From positions 87,104,964 to 87,168,963 of the forward strand of contig CM054118.1 in assembly GCA_028673005.1 (NCBI GenBank): a DNA stretch of 64,000 bases. The letters run 5' to 3'. This stretch comes from Tanypteryx hageni. Its lineage: Eukaryota > Arthropoda > Insecta > Odonata > Petaluridae. The notes beneath the pieces are model-generated. The model was not told the origin of the DNA. It ran no database searches and saw only the letters and a program-made list of their open reading frames with translations. This document shows, in pieces, positions 53,383-63,243 of this stretch (its first letter is position 1; each line of letters starts with the position of its first letter). The translations under genes and the position numbers were made by a program.

Positions 53383-54096
53383 TAATGTAACATAACAATG
53401 ACGAAGGGTTAAATGTAATAGTGGACCTTATGGTCTAAATTTCTCCCAAATATAGACATTTATCTATCTAGCTATAAAGATGCGAAGTAACCGCCATTTA
53501 CCGCATAAGTTTATATAATATTAAACATCTGCGATGGATTAGAACGTCGGATTACATCCCCCACCCTCTTGTCGTCTGCGACACATTCCTTTCGAACACA
53601 CTGTCGTAGAAAAAAGCGTTTTTATCGATCAAACTCTGCGATTATTTTGAAATAAGGTCGCCGTTGATTAACGAGGGCCTTCTACTCTAATTTCACCGAC
53701 ACACTTGCCAGCCGCAGTGGCATGCATCGCCAAATTCGCACTGCCGTTGCGATCTCTCGCGCGAGAGTCAAACCGATCGATCGGCCGCTCTTTCGCGATC
53801 CTCGTTTGCGAAGGCCCTCGCACGCGACGCGCTCCCGGTAACGGGTGTCTTTTCCGACCAATGGGCACCGCGCCCCCCTCCCTTCCCACTCCCCTCCCTC
53901 CCTATTACTCCTGCTCTGCCACTCAGTCCGCCACCCCATCCTCTCCGCTCCATATGTGTGTAGTGCGTTCCGAAGATATTCGTGTTGGCGGGGGAGAGCG
54001 GGAGAGGGAGGGGGCGCGTGAAGTCTCCTCTAACGGGAGATTTTTCGGTCAGCCGAGGAAGGGGGACGGGCGGTGAGGAGGGGTGGAGGAGAGGGA
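53383..54096. other. No recognisable feature, GC-rich 53,690-54,090
   Basis: CpG-containing and open in several frames on both strands; no motif. Might be unique host DNA. Confidence 0.4.
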
Positions 54097-54098
54097 GT

Positions 54099-54310
54099 GA
54101 ATGATTGATTGATTATGTCTTTTATTCGGGGCGGGATTGAGACTGTGCAGTTCCCTCATCCACCTAACCCCAAATTCGTTACAAATTCATTACAAATATA
54201 CTTACAATAAGTTAATATATACTTACAATACGATAGAACGCTAGCCTTTACAATACGAAAGGTCGTAAGAAAAAAATTTACACTGTGGGAAAAATCAAGA
54301 ATGAAGATGA
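54099..54310 (-). mobile_element. Probable LINE 3' UTR with poly(A) signal and (AATC)n tail
   Basis: Minus strand: GTGGATGAGGGAACTGCACA, CAATCCCGCCCCG, AATAAA (complement 54,121-54,126), then AATCAATCAATCA ending at about 54,102. Tail arrangement is LINE-like, but no coding part is attached. Confidence 0.45.
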
Positions 54311-54676
54311 AGTTTATCCTTGAAAAAACCCATTGCAGGAAACCATTCGCACGAGAAAGGGGATGGGAAAAACCTGCGAAACTTACTGAGTAAAGCTAAG
54401 AACATGTTTACAACATAAAAACAGATATCAATGTATACATTACATATTGTCAATATTCCCATAATATACATTACAAAATACAAGTAATTAAAAGCAGAAT
54501 ATGTAGATTGTAAACGGAATCAAGATTTTCTTGGATATTAAAAAAAAGAGGAGAGGGGGTGGAGAAGAGGGATTGGAAGAGAAGGAGTGGAGGAAAGGGG
54601 GTGGAAATGTAGACCATGAGGTCCACTCTTACATTTAACCATTAAGGGGTATGGAAGGGGTGGAGAAGGATCTTCC
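54311..54676. other. No recognisable feature
   Basis: AT-rich then GA-rich (54,540-54,600). Confidence 0.4.
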
Positions 54677-54684
54677 CTCTAGAG

Positions 54685-54880
54685 CAGTTGTTCTCAACTG
54701 AAAGTTTATTGCGGACCGATGTATTATCTGAATAATCCACCAAGGACCGGTGAAATCGATTTTAAAACACAAACTATTTGACAATTTTACACTCTAAAAA
54801 CAGAAAACGCAAGCTTCTCGTTAATCAATGTTGCTCATTATAGAACTTTTACGAGAAACCGGACGGCGGTTGAGAAACTG
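54685..54880. mobile_element. hAT-type MITE, 196 bp
   Basis: CAGTTGTTCTCAACTG and (complement) CAGTTTCTCAACCG termini, perfect 8-bp duplication CTCTAGAG (54,677-54,684 and 54,881-54,888). Confidence 0.88.
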
Positions 54881-54888
54881 CTCTAGAG

Positions 54889-55078
54889 TCGTCGGAGCGC
54901 ATCTTCGGAATCTCTCGGTTGAGACGAGGAACGAGACCCATTTCTCGCGCAGTGCATTCCGAAAATGCAATAGCGGAGGAAACGACTCGCTGTCATGGGT
55001 GTTCTTCAAACCTCTCCTGTTATGTGGTAATGGACATTCGATATTCCAGACGGAAAAGCGAACTTTATAGAAAGAGGA
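54889..55078. other. Short unassigned stretch
   Basis: Nothing recognised. Confidence 0.4.
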
Positions 55079-55370
55079 TAGGTAGCAAGAGGGAGGGAGG
55101 AGTAGCGAAAGATGAGAGAGAGAAGGGGATAGGAATGGGAGAAAAGAGGGCTATGGAAGGGGGAGTAATAGAGAAAGAGGGAAGGAGGGGAGAGGTAAGG
55201 AGAGGAGGAATGGAGGGGGGGAAGAGGGGGAGGTGGAGGGGGGAAGAGGGGGAGGCGGAGGGGGAAGAGAGGAGAGGGAAGGAGAGACAAGGGGAAAGGG
55301 AGAGAGGGGAAAGAGAAGGAGGGGAGAGGGAGAGAAGGAGCAGAGAAAGGCTAAGGAGGGAAAGGGTGGT
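55079..55370. repeat. Purine-rich low-complexity tract, about 290 bp
   Basis: GGGAGGGAGGAGTAGCGAAAG onward to GGAGGGAAAGGG, over 95% purine on + for most of its length. Confidence 0.9.
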
Positions 55371-55384
55371 TTTCGGAAATAGAC

Positions 55385-56175
55385 GTAATTAAAGCTATAC
55401 GCAGAATCAAAAGCGCATGGCTCTGATGGAATTCTAATCGTACTAATTCACTCTATGATAGTAAATTGACAGCATTAGTACTGCTAGACTTCATCAAAAC
55501 TTTTGGCTCACTAGATAATAACATCCTTTTGGTAAAGCCCTGCTGCATGAGATTTTTTTCTCCTTAAATTAAATGGTTCTCTTCATGTCTAAGTGACCGT
55601 TATCAGAAAGTCATTTCACACCATTCTTCCTCCTCGTGGCTAAGTATTACCCTAAGGCATCCCGCAGGGATCAATCCTAGGTCCTCTTCTATTCTCTCTG
55701 TGTATTAATAACTGTTCCTAAACACTTACATACTCTAGACATCTCTTATATGCGGATGATCATCAAATTTATTTAGACACCAAACCTAATACCTCATCTC
55801 CAGCCTTAGATAATATTAGTCTCGACGTAACTCAAAAAATGGAGTGACGATTATCTCAAGATGAACCCAATGAAATCTCAAGTCATTACTATAAGCTATC
55901 CAAAACTAAACTGAAGTAGCTTTTTCTATGAATGGATCAATCATCCCCTATTGTAAAAAGGTAGAAAATCTCGCTATTCTAATAAATGAAACGCTCTCCT
56001 GGTCTAATCATATTACGAAAAAGTGCATGATGGTAAATTTCTCCATACTTTCAGTTAGACGTCTCGATATCAATCTGCCTTCTTCTCTAAAAATACAACT
56101 GGGCATTTCTTTAATCGTTATACAATTCGACTTTGTACATCAAGATCAATCAACGGATATTGTCAGACGTCAGTG
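55385..56175 (+). mobile_element. LINE ORF2 RT fragment, decayed
   Basis: Plus strand, many shifts: ALVLLDFIKTFGSLDNNIL (RT block 3, worn), GIPQGSILGPLLFSLCIN (block 4, about 55,650-55,700), LLYADDHQIYLDT (catalytic YADD, 55,749-55,760), WSDDYLKMNPMKSQVITIS, then KVENLAILINETLSWSNHIT and the start of the thumb. It is the upstream neighbour region of the same LINE family as 52.8-53.3 kb. Frames change at least four times. Confidence 0.8.
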
Positions 56176-56176
56176 A
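55430..56176 (+). pseudogene. LINE reverse transcriptase, palm domain remnant
   Basis: The polymerase palm of a non-LTR retrotransposon is recognisable from GIPQGSILGP and YADD, with the following WSDDYLKMNPMKS helix. Only the last piece (55,928-56,176, KVENLAILINETLSWSN) is open for more than 80 codons. Stops follow CIN and the Lys-Met stretch. Clearly inactive. Confidence 0.75.
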
Positions 56177-56298
56177 AATAGAACTGCAAGGAAACGATTT
56201 TTTCTAACAAAGCAGTAGAACATAACTTGGTGAGTTCTTTGAAAAAATGTTCCTTATAATGAAATCTTTCTTTCTTTGTATATTTAAATTTCAGAATT

Positions 56299-56957
56299 AA
56301 ATAAACTGATGTGGGCAACACATGACTTTCTCCATATTTATATGGCAAATTACATGTTGTTAGCTCTGGGTTCGTTGTCAATATTTACTTCCGGTTGACA
56401 ATTAAGAAAAGAAAAAGGAGCGTTACTAAGACGTAACTAAGCGTCAATTGTTAACTATAGTCGTCGGTAGGTGGCGTGGTGGTGGCAGCTAAAAATAAAA
56501 GATATCTCTTAAACAATGCATTATATGGAAAAATGTATCAAACAAAGGTTGTAGAAAATAAAATATCCTACAACGTTTATTCCAATACATTTTTACATTT
56601 ATCAAATATTAAAGCAAATATTTCAAAATAACGGAAAAGTGATAAGAGTAAACACCCATTTCCGGTATACCGATTTTTACCAAACACTAATCAGATCTTC
56701 TAACTTTTATAAAAATGTTAAATATCAAATTTTGCGTTGACCTGATTAATAGTTTTTGAGTTAGAGCGCCCACAAAAATCTTTCACATACAGACAGACTA
56801 ACAGAGACTGACAGACAGACACACAGACATCATCGAGAAAATAGTCAAAACCTGTTCAGGGGAACTCAAAACATGTATTTCCGTTGAAATCTCGAATTCG
56901 ATTTTTTTCATGAAAACAATACTTTCTCTATACTTCGTATATGGAGAAAGTAAAAAC
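56299..56957 (+). repeat. F-family repeat, copy 2
   Basis: Direct copy of 11,890-12,540 over its entire length with scattered changes. Right terminal near-palindrome ACTTTCTCTATAC...GGAGAAAGT at 56,921-56,951; left ACTTTCTCCATATTTATATGG. Confidence 0.85.
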
Positions 56958-57185
56958 GAACCTTTGTATTCAGTGTTCGAATTGTAGAATTTAAAAAACC
57001 GGAACGCTAATAACAGGAACGTTCTTATCTGATATTTCAATAACGGGAACGCTATGAGTTTAATTTTGTTCGGCGTTCCCATGCCCCTTCCTCAAATCGA
57101 GCACTCTTTGTATCACATTAAATATATCTAGTATAGAGTTTAATTGTATTTCATGTGAAATAATGTTTCGTTTTACTCCCTACCT

Positions 57186-57513
57186 CAGTGTTTTACAACC
57201 GGTGCTCCGCGGAACACTGGTGTTCCGTTGGCAATGCCTAAGTGTTCCGCCAAATATTCCACCAAAAATAATTTTTCTATAAATGTAGATTTCTTAATGA
57301 ATTTTAAAATAAAAAGTATTTTAATTTGGCTCACACCGTAAGTCCATCTATCGGGGAAGCAGAAAGTAGCAGGTTACAAATTCTAAATGCTGCAGTACGC
57401 ATGCGCGTTCCCACAGCCATGGTAAATATATATATGCGTACGTGTATAGGTGTTCCGCCAATTATTTCTCCATTCAAAGCGTTCCGCCACTCAAAAAAGT
57501 TTGTAAACCTCTG
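57186..57513. mobile_element. hAT-type MITE, 328 bp
   Basis: CAGTGTTTTACAACC and (complement) CAGAGGTTTACAAAC; GTTCCGCC repeats inside both ends; perfect 8-bp duplication CCCTACCT (57,178-57,185 and 57,514-57,521). Confidence 0.9.
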
Positions 57514-57659
57514 CCCTACCTATATGTCGTTGTTATCATGCAATGAAATTGAAGCAGAAATTAAACGGAGAATCAATTTTCTAATATACATTAAGAATTG
57601 CCATAATGAGTACATGATCAGCATTACTGTCGAAAAATGTGACAATTTAACGTATATTC

Positions 57660-58071
57660 CAGTGGTTCCCAAGCTTTTTGTAGGCTCGCGATCCTTTCAA
57701 ATATAAGTGGAATTCCGCGGCACTCCAGCATTCAAACAAGGCTTTTATATTTAGAAGAAAGGAACAACTATGTAACTTCCACACAAATTTATTTCACGAC
57801 CGGTTTCGCTAAATAACTGTCATCATCACGTGATAATTATCACTTACCACAAAGTTGAGCCCAACTAAGATTGTAAGGTTTTTGTTTTTTATATGCGGGC
57901 ATCCATTTGTTGGTACTACATCATAATAGATTTATTAGAGGAAACATTATTGCTCTAACTACTTAGCAACACATTCAAATTGCTTATTTACCAAACAAAA
58001 CCTCTCTTGGCACCCCTTAAAATTAGCTGCGGCACCCGAGTGTGCCGCGGCATCCAGTTTGGGAACTACTC
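57660..58071 (+). mobile_element. hAT-type MITE, 412 bp, with nested PLE-like scrap
   Basis: CAGTGGTTCCCAAGC left; right (complement) GAGTAGTTCCCAAACTGG. Flanks GTATATTC (57,652-57,659) and ATATATTC (58,072-58,079). Compared with its copy at 38.1 kb it has an extra segment at about 57,747-57,875 carrying a hammerhead-like motif. Confidence 0.8.
57804..57828 (-). ncRNA. Degenerate hammerhead-like motif
   Basis: Minus strand GTGATGA ... GAAACCGGTCGTG; first core base changed (C to G) and stem II poor. Probably the worn end of another PLE or retrozyme. Confidence 0.35.
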
Positions 58072-58079
58072 ATATATTC

Positions 58080-58925
58080 CGATCTCTATCTCTATTCTAA
58101 TCGACACAGCTTTAAATGCTGAAACAAATCTCACAACGGAGATAAATCAAGCATAATCAAAACATCTGCTTAAGTTTAACACTATCAACAAATATTTAGT
58201 ATTAATGCAATTTCTTCGTCATTTATAAGGAAAATGGAACTCACCCTTTTTCAAACAATTATATTTATATATTGTGAGGGCAATAGTTAATTAGTCTGTG
58301 CAAAAAACTCGTAATTAAGACAAAAATCAAGCGAACTCCGATATGGGAGACATCACTCATCATTCATAGAGCGAGAGAGTGAAGATAAGTTATCATGGAT
58401 CGAGAGACACTCGCAAAAATCAGAACAAAGTAGCAAACTGAACCACTAATTTGCTGAACCGCGAACCAAACCGAAATCAAATATTATTTTTTATTGAATC
58501 GCGAACCGACCTAAAAGTTTTTGCAAAAATTGTTCGATTCGAGAATTTAAAAGAATATCCAAATTTATTAGAAAATTTCCTCAAGAAATGTGGCTATTAT
58601 TTTGCGCAGTGCATCAGCTAAAATAGTTGTGCAAGTGTTACCAATTCCGTTATCCTGATTTCCACCAAAAGAGAAAAATTAAGTAAAGAGACAATGGACT
58701 GTGAAACCAGATGGGGTTCCAATTTTGTACTTGCTAAAGACAAAGTCATTTTGTGTAGATTTAGTAGTATCTATTAAAGAGTTTCACTTATCGGATAGTA
58801 ATTATTTCAAAATAGAAAATATCGTAAATATTTCAGAGCCGGTGGACGTAATGGGCAAAGTATTGGAGTATGAACAGCTAACAATGATAGATTTTTATTG
58901 TCTGGATAAAATATAACTAGGCTTG
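58080..58925. other. No recognisable feature
   Basis: AT-rich; 58,701-58,916 open frame has no motif. Confidence 0.45.
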
Positions 58926-58929
58926 GTAG

Positions 58930-59125
58930 TTTTCGACGTTTATTTTTCTTAATATTCGACGATTAAAATAGACGTTTATTTTTTCTAAAAATCGGCGACG
59001 AATAACGACGTTTATTTTAATAATTTTATTATGCCTGGTAACGTTTATATTTCTTAAAAAGCGACCACTAATATCGTTTATTTTTTCTAAAAATCAAGGA
59101 CGAATATCACCGTCTATTTTAACAC
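58930..59125. repeat. Imperfect tandem repeat around ACGTTTATTTTT
   Basis: GACGTTTATTTTTTCTAAAA and related blocks recur about every 45-90 bp (about 58,937, 58,970, 59,008, 59,041, 59,072). Confidence 0.6.
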
Positions 59126-59189
59126 ATTTCATCAATTTTTATAAATAAAAATCACATAAATTGGACCCTTCCAATTAAATTTTACTAAA

Positions 59190-59255
59190 AATTTATATAT
59201 ACACACACACACATATCGAGCGCGCGCGCGCACACACACACACATATATTTATAA
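59190..59255. repeat. Alternating (TA)(CA)(CG)(CA)(TA) tract
   Basis: Purine-pyrimidine alternation for over 60 bases, broken once at TCGA; near-symmetric about a CG core. Confidence 0.9.
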
Positions 59256-59491
59256 GACTTCTCGCATGCCGGATTTTTGTTGCTTTCTAAACTTTGGTGA
59301 ATGTGTTGTTATTTGCTTTGTCCACCAACCAGGAACAGCTAATTTTTCAGAATAAATCACAAGTAAATATTACTCGTTAAATCGCGCCTCTTATTCAAGA
59401 AATCGTGACCATTCAATAACAAAATTAATGTGACGTTAATATAATGCACAACCAAATACATATACGAATATTATGAAGAAAAAAATATAAT

Positions 59492-60361
59492 CTGGAGCCT
59501 TCAACACCCGTCTGTTTAAAGAACTCTGTAAAGACATGAATTCTGATCACGAGGTTCTTCTTTTCTACACTGCTGTACGCTGGTTATCGAAAGGAAATGT
59601 TGTCAATCGTGTCTTTGAGTTGAAAGATGAAATCAAGTTGTTCCTGGAAGTGCAAGGGAAACATGACCTTGTGGCTTACTTTAATGATGAAGCTTGGAAG
59701 AAAAGAGTTGCTTACTTAGCAGACATTTTAGACCAACTAAATAAGCTGAACCTGAAACTTCAGGGAAAGGAAACACACATTATCCAATTTCAAGACAGTC
59801 TTCAGGCATTTGTATCCAAGCTGCAAAACTGGCGTCGGAAAGTAAATCTTGGAAACATTGCCATTTTTGAAAAACTCTGCAGTGTGGTAGAGGAATCTGA
59901 AGGTGAACTGGATGAGAATCTGAAAGAGGAGATTACTGGGCACCTTGAATCCCTTGAAAAGGAATTTCAGCGGTACTTCCCTGAGCTTACAGAAGAAGAA
60001 GCTGCACTGGTACGAAACCCATTCTCTGCTTCCCTGAATGTAGCCAGCGTTCCCGATAAAGTACAGGATGAATTCTTGGTCTGCGGAACGATTCCTCGGC
60101 ACGTAATTTGTTTTATGAAAAATTGCTGACTCAGTTCTGGTGTGCTATGTATCAGTCATATCCATATGTCACCATGCTAGCCTTGCGAGTTTTACTTTAC
60201 TCTATATATCTCTGCGAGAGTGGATTTTCAACGCTTCTTCATATCAAACAAAGGCAAGAAACAGACTGAATGTTGAAGATGACATGAGGTTGGCTTTTAC
60301 AAACACTCAGCCGCGAATTTTGAAGCTGGTTGCCCAGATGCAAGTACAACCATTGCATTAA
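59492..60361 (+). pseudogene. ZBED5/FAM200-like hAT transposase, C-terminal half
   Basis: From SGAFNTRLFKELCKDM (59,492) through DHEVLLFYTAVRWLSKGNVV, NRVFELKDEIKLFLEVQGK, AYLADILDQLNKLNLKLQGK, THIIQFQDSLQAFVSKLQNW, RRKVNLGNIAIFEKLCSV, EFQRYFPELTEEEAALVRNP, then shifts near 60,090 and 60,240 into the hATC end CESGFSTLLHIK and ARNRLNVEDDMRLAFTNTQP, stopping at 60,359. A 197-codon block (59,536-60,129) is uninterrupted. These proteins are cut-and-paste transposases, also the source of vertebrate ZBED5/FAM200 genes. The N-terminal half (BED finger) is absent upstream. It is the complementary half of the pseudogene at 48.5-49.5 kb but on the opposite strand. Confidence 0.9.
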
Positions 60362-60515
60362 ATATTAGGTTACAACTATATTCTGAAAAATCTATTTTTA
60401 ATGTGTTCTCTTTACCCTATTAAAAATGCCTTTTTGTGCAAATGTGTCGGGGGGTCGCAGGTTACTTGGCTATTATAAAAGGGGGTCGCGACTCGAAAAA
60501 GGTTGGGAAACACTG
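60362..60515 (+). mobile_element. 3' end of that hAT element
   Basis: Ends GGTTGGGAAACACTG at 60,515, complement CAGTGTTTCCCAACC, with GGGGGTCGCGACTCG inside: standard SPIN/ZBED5-like hAT terminus. Next bases GTTTAACC would be its target duplication; no left copy found. Confidence 0.75.
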
Positions 60516-61191
60516 GTTTAACCATTCCTAATTTTGAGACCTACAATATGCAGCAGCTGCATTCTAGTCCTCAATTGGCTAGGACGTATCGTTTTCGTTT
60601 TCTTTTAAGATGGATTTATTAATGATAAATGTATGTACAGTAGGTATTGTTTGTGAATTGTAATTGAACATGGTATAGAGGGGGGGGGCGAAGATAGTTT
60701 CCTTAGGTGAGGGGAAGGCGACTTGGTAATGTTTGGAAACCGCTGCCTTATCAAATGTTTGCCCACTCCTGGGCTGGCGGTACACGTGCGCGTTGAGGGC
60801 GGGGAGGACGGCTAAATAAACACTGGCATTTTCCATGAATTCGACGAACAGAGAAGATGTAACAATCGACTGTGGTAATGCGCACCTAGCATATCTTTGT
60901 TGCTATTCATAATTCTCCAATACGCGCCACTGCCATGTTGGAGGCGGACGTGGAGAAAGTCGAACATCTTAACCCCCACCCTATCTAGTTACATCTAGAT
61001 ATGCCGCTTCTTCTGACACATATTGTTGACACAATAGTGGGTAGAAAAGATATTTGGATGAGACAAACATTTCGTAAGGGAAGTAATGAAATGGTCGGAG
61101 TTAAGTTGCAATTGCAAAAAAACGTAACGCAATTCCTCCAATAAAATTTATGACTAAAAGTGTTAAACGTTTTACGAAGGATAGACGACAT
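60516..61191. other. Two orphan hAT termini in otherwise unassigned DNA
   Basis: GTTTGGAAACCGCTG ending at 60,745 (complement CAGCGGTTTCCAAAC) and GTTTGCCCACTCCTG ending at 60,771 (complement CAGGAGTGGGCAAAC) are right-hand hAT ends of two families, 26 bp apart. Left partners not seen. The remainder is featureless. Confidence 0.5.
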
Positions 61192-62035
61192 CAGTGGCGG
61201 CTCTAACGCTTTTTAGCTGGTGGTGATATCTACAGAAAAATTTGTAGTAGACTCGAGTGTTTCTATGCGCGTACGTATAACGCAATGAGGGTTTAAGACA
61301 GTATCGGACATAACAAGAACAGTATTGGTTATTCATCATCAATGTGACACTAGCAATACAAGAATATTTAGTTGCTATACGTTGAAAAACAGAAAAAATG
61401 ATATTCATCTGAAATTCATAATTATTCGTAGTGAATTACATTTTACAGAGGTGCCTTTTTCTTTCCGGCGTGCCCCCCTTTTCTTCAGCCTTGCAAAATG
61501 CTCAGTGACTTTGGCGCTGAAGTCTGGGATGGATTTTACTAGTTCGTTCTCTATTGATAGCATCGATAGAGCGTTGTCATTCTTCGCTAATCGTGTTCCT
61601 CAAGTAAGTTTTCGCACGCTTCAATGTAGAGAAACACCTTTCTGATTCAGATGTTGTCATGGGTGTTGTGATAATAATTTCAAGGAGTTTCGTCGTTTTA
61701 CTGAAAATTTCTTTGTTATCTTCCAAGGAATGCAACAGTGATGTTGCTGACGTTACACCACTTATGGTATGTGTGTCCGTACAAAATACCGAGCTCTGTC
61801 TTCAGTTTATTTTTATCTAAAATCGGATAATATTCGACTGCTGTATTTCATTTATCGTCAGGAAAATGGCACACATTCTTTAAACGACTCCGTATCAACC
61901 AGTTTGGCGGCAATTAGGTGGTCACTGCGTGAAAATCTGTCTTCAGCGAGGACAACTATTGTATCACAAGCTTCCTTCATAACTCAGAAAGCAACAAAAC
62001 TGTCCATCATTCAAAATATTATGTAGTCCATATGA
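61192..62035 (-). mobile_element. hAT element, 3' part, minus strand
   Basis: Terminus CAGTGGCGGCTCTAACG at 61,192, with the transposase C-terminal part reading toward it on the minus strand. The 5' part is missing beyond about 62,035, close to the start of the LINE. Confidence 0.75.
61430..62030 (-). pseudogene. hAT transposase C-terminal remnant (third ZMYM1-like lineage)
   Basis: Minus strand, shifting frames: KEACDTIVVLAEDRFSRSDH and LIAAKLVDTESFKECVPF (61,990-61,870); LDKNKLKTELGILYG; SATSLLHSLEDNKEIFSKTT; KLLEIIITTPMTTSESERCF, STLKRAKTYLRNTISEE (about 61,690-61,590), then a stop and INRERTSKIHP. SESERxFSTLKRxKTxLRxTM is the hATC signature of ZMYM1-like elements. At least three breaks. 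Sequence differs clearly from the transposase at 43.7-47.0 kb. Confidence 0.82.
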
Positions 62036-62205
62036 CTCATTAACCTCTCAATCGTGATTAAAAAATTAAAAAACCGAGGTATTTAAATGCTCCATTATGA
62101 CATATTTCTTATTTTAATTTATATCTCGTAAAATAATACAAATGAAAATCTGAAAAAAAATCAGGAATATTAATTATAAATGCCTTGCTGTTTTGTAATG
62201 TTTTT
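62036..62205. other. Short AT-rich gap
   Basis: Nothing recognised; GC content jumps at about 62,210 where LINE sequence starts. Confidence 0.4.
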
Positions 62206-63109
62206 AGAAGTCTATCACGCTGGTTGCGAGGCCATGAGGTCTCGGATCACGGAGCTGGAGAGGGTGGTTGCGGACCTCCTTCAGAGGGTGGAAAGGTCGG
62301 AGGCAGCCTTGGCGCGTGGGAGGGGTGCGGGTTCTTCCCTGAGAGCAAACCGCGCCAAAATGGCGGCTCGGGTTCGCCTGGGTGCGGAAGCCGGCAGAGC
62401 GATCGGGGAGGCTCCTGGCTCCTCTTCGCGGGTCGAGGGTCCTCCGGTCCGGAAGCCCGATGAGTGGTGTGTGGTGTCCACTCGGGGGGATCGTGGGGTG
62501 GTGTTGCGGAGACAGGGAGTTGGGAACGCCTCGGTGGCCCCTCTTCCTGTTAGTAATCGGTTTGCGGTGTTGTCGGAGGACGACTCCACTGCCGTTACGC
62601 CCGTGCCCGCTCCCGTCTCCTCGGTGGAGGCCGGGCCCAAGGAGAGCTCGGGGGGAAAGAGAGGGCTGTTAGTGATAGGGAGCTCCAACGTCCGGCGTGT
62701 GGTGGCGCCTTTACTGTCACGGGCCCGCCGGGAGGGAGTTCACGAGCGGGTGTTCTCCAGGTGTATACCAGGGGGTTCGGTGCCCCAGGTGACGAAGGAG
62801 TTCAGGGTGTCGGTATCGGGCACGGGTTGCTCCTCGCTGCGGGTGGTGGCCCATGTTGGTAGCAATGACGCTTCGAAGCGCGGCTCCGAGGAGGTCTTAA
62901 GCTCTTTTAAGGACTTGGCCGCTGAGGTTGCTCGTGTCCGAGAGGAGTCTGGTGCTGATGTGCGGCTTTCCATCTGTAGCATTGTTCCTCGGACGGACTG
63001 CGGTTCTATGGTTTGGAGCCGAGTGGTCGGGCTGAACCGTAGGCTGTGGGACTTCTGTAGGGGCAATGAAGTGGACTTCGTTGACCTGAGGCCGGTCCTG
63101 GACTCATGA
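62180..63109 (+). CDS. LINE ORF1: coiled coil plus SGNH esterase-like domain, prematurely stopped
   Basis: 309 codons. The first 15 or so residues probably belong to flanking DNA; the likely LINE start is a Met near residue 19 (MRSRITELERVVADLLQRVE, heptad-like coiled coil to about residue 47). A basic Arg/Lys region and a Pro-rich linker follow, including NRFAVLSEDD (127-135). SGNH-hydrolase-like domain from about 162: LLVIGSSNVRRV (block I, Ser 168/169), PGGS (198-200, block II), HVGSND (225-230, block III with Asn). The TGA at 63,107 is followed in the same frame by 32 more codons containing GVHYIAEAAEAVARRVFEHS, the block V region, ending at TAG 63,206. So the catalytic His is cut off, and the usual Asp three residues before it reads Ser. 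Such ORF1 proteins bind RNA and form particles with element RNA in this LINE group. Confidence 0.85.
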   Translation: MPCCFVMFLEVYHAGCEAMRSRITELERVVADLLQRVERSEAALARGRGAGSSLRANRAKMAARVRLGAEAGRAIGEAPGSSSRVEGPPVRKPDEWCVVSTRGDRGVVLRRQGVGNASVAPLPVSNRFAVLSEDDSTAVTPVPAPVSSVEAGPKESSGGKRGLLVIGSSNVRRVVAPLLSRARREGVHERVFSRCIPGGSVPQVTKEFRVSVSGTGCSSLRVVAHVGSNDASKRGSEEVLSSFKDLAAEVARVREESGADVRLSICSIVPRTDCGSMVWSRVVGLNRRLWDFCRGNEVDFVDLRPVLDS

Positions 63110-63208
63110 AGGGCATCCCTAAACGGTTCTGGTGTGCACTACATTGCCGAGGCTGCGGAGGCGGTAGCACGTAGGGTGTTTGAGCATTCTAGGGCTTTTT
63201 TAGGTTAG
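63110..63208 (+). pseudogene. In-frame C-terminal extension of LINE ORF1 beyond the stop
   Basis: Same frame as ORF1, 32 codons then TAG. It carries the conserved GVHY helix region, so the ORF1 stop at 63,107-63,109 is a nonsense change rather than the natural end. Natural ORF1 would end 35 bases before the first ATG of ORF2. Confidence 0.75.
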
Positions 63209-63243
63209 ATTTAAGCAATTGCAATTTTTTAGCAAGCGTTGAG

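Noticed and set aside
59536..60129. Domesticated ZBED5/FAM200-like host gene
   Set aside because: The 197-codon block is open, but the hATC part is frameshifted, the N-terminal half is missing and a transposon terminus follows at 60,515.
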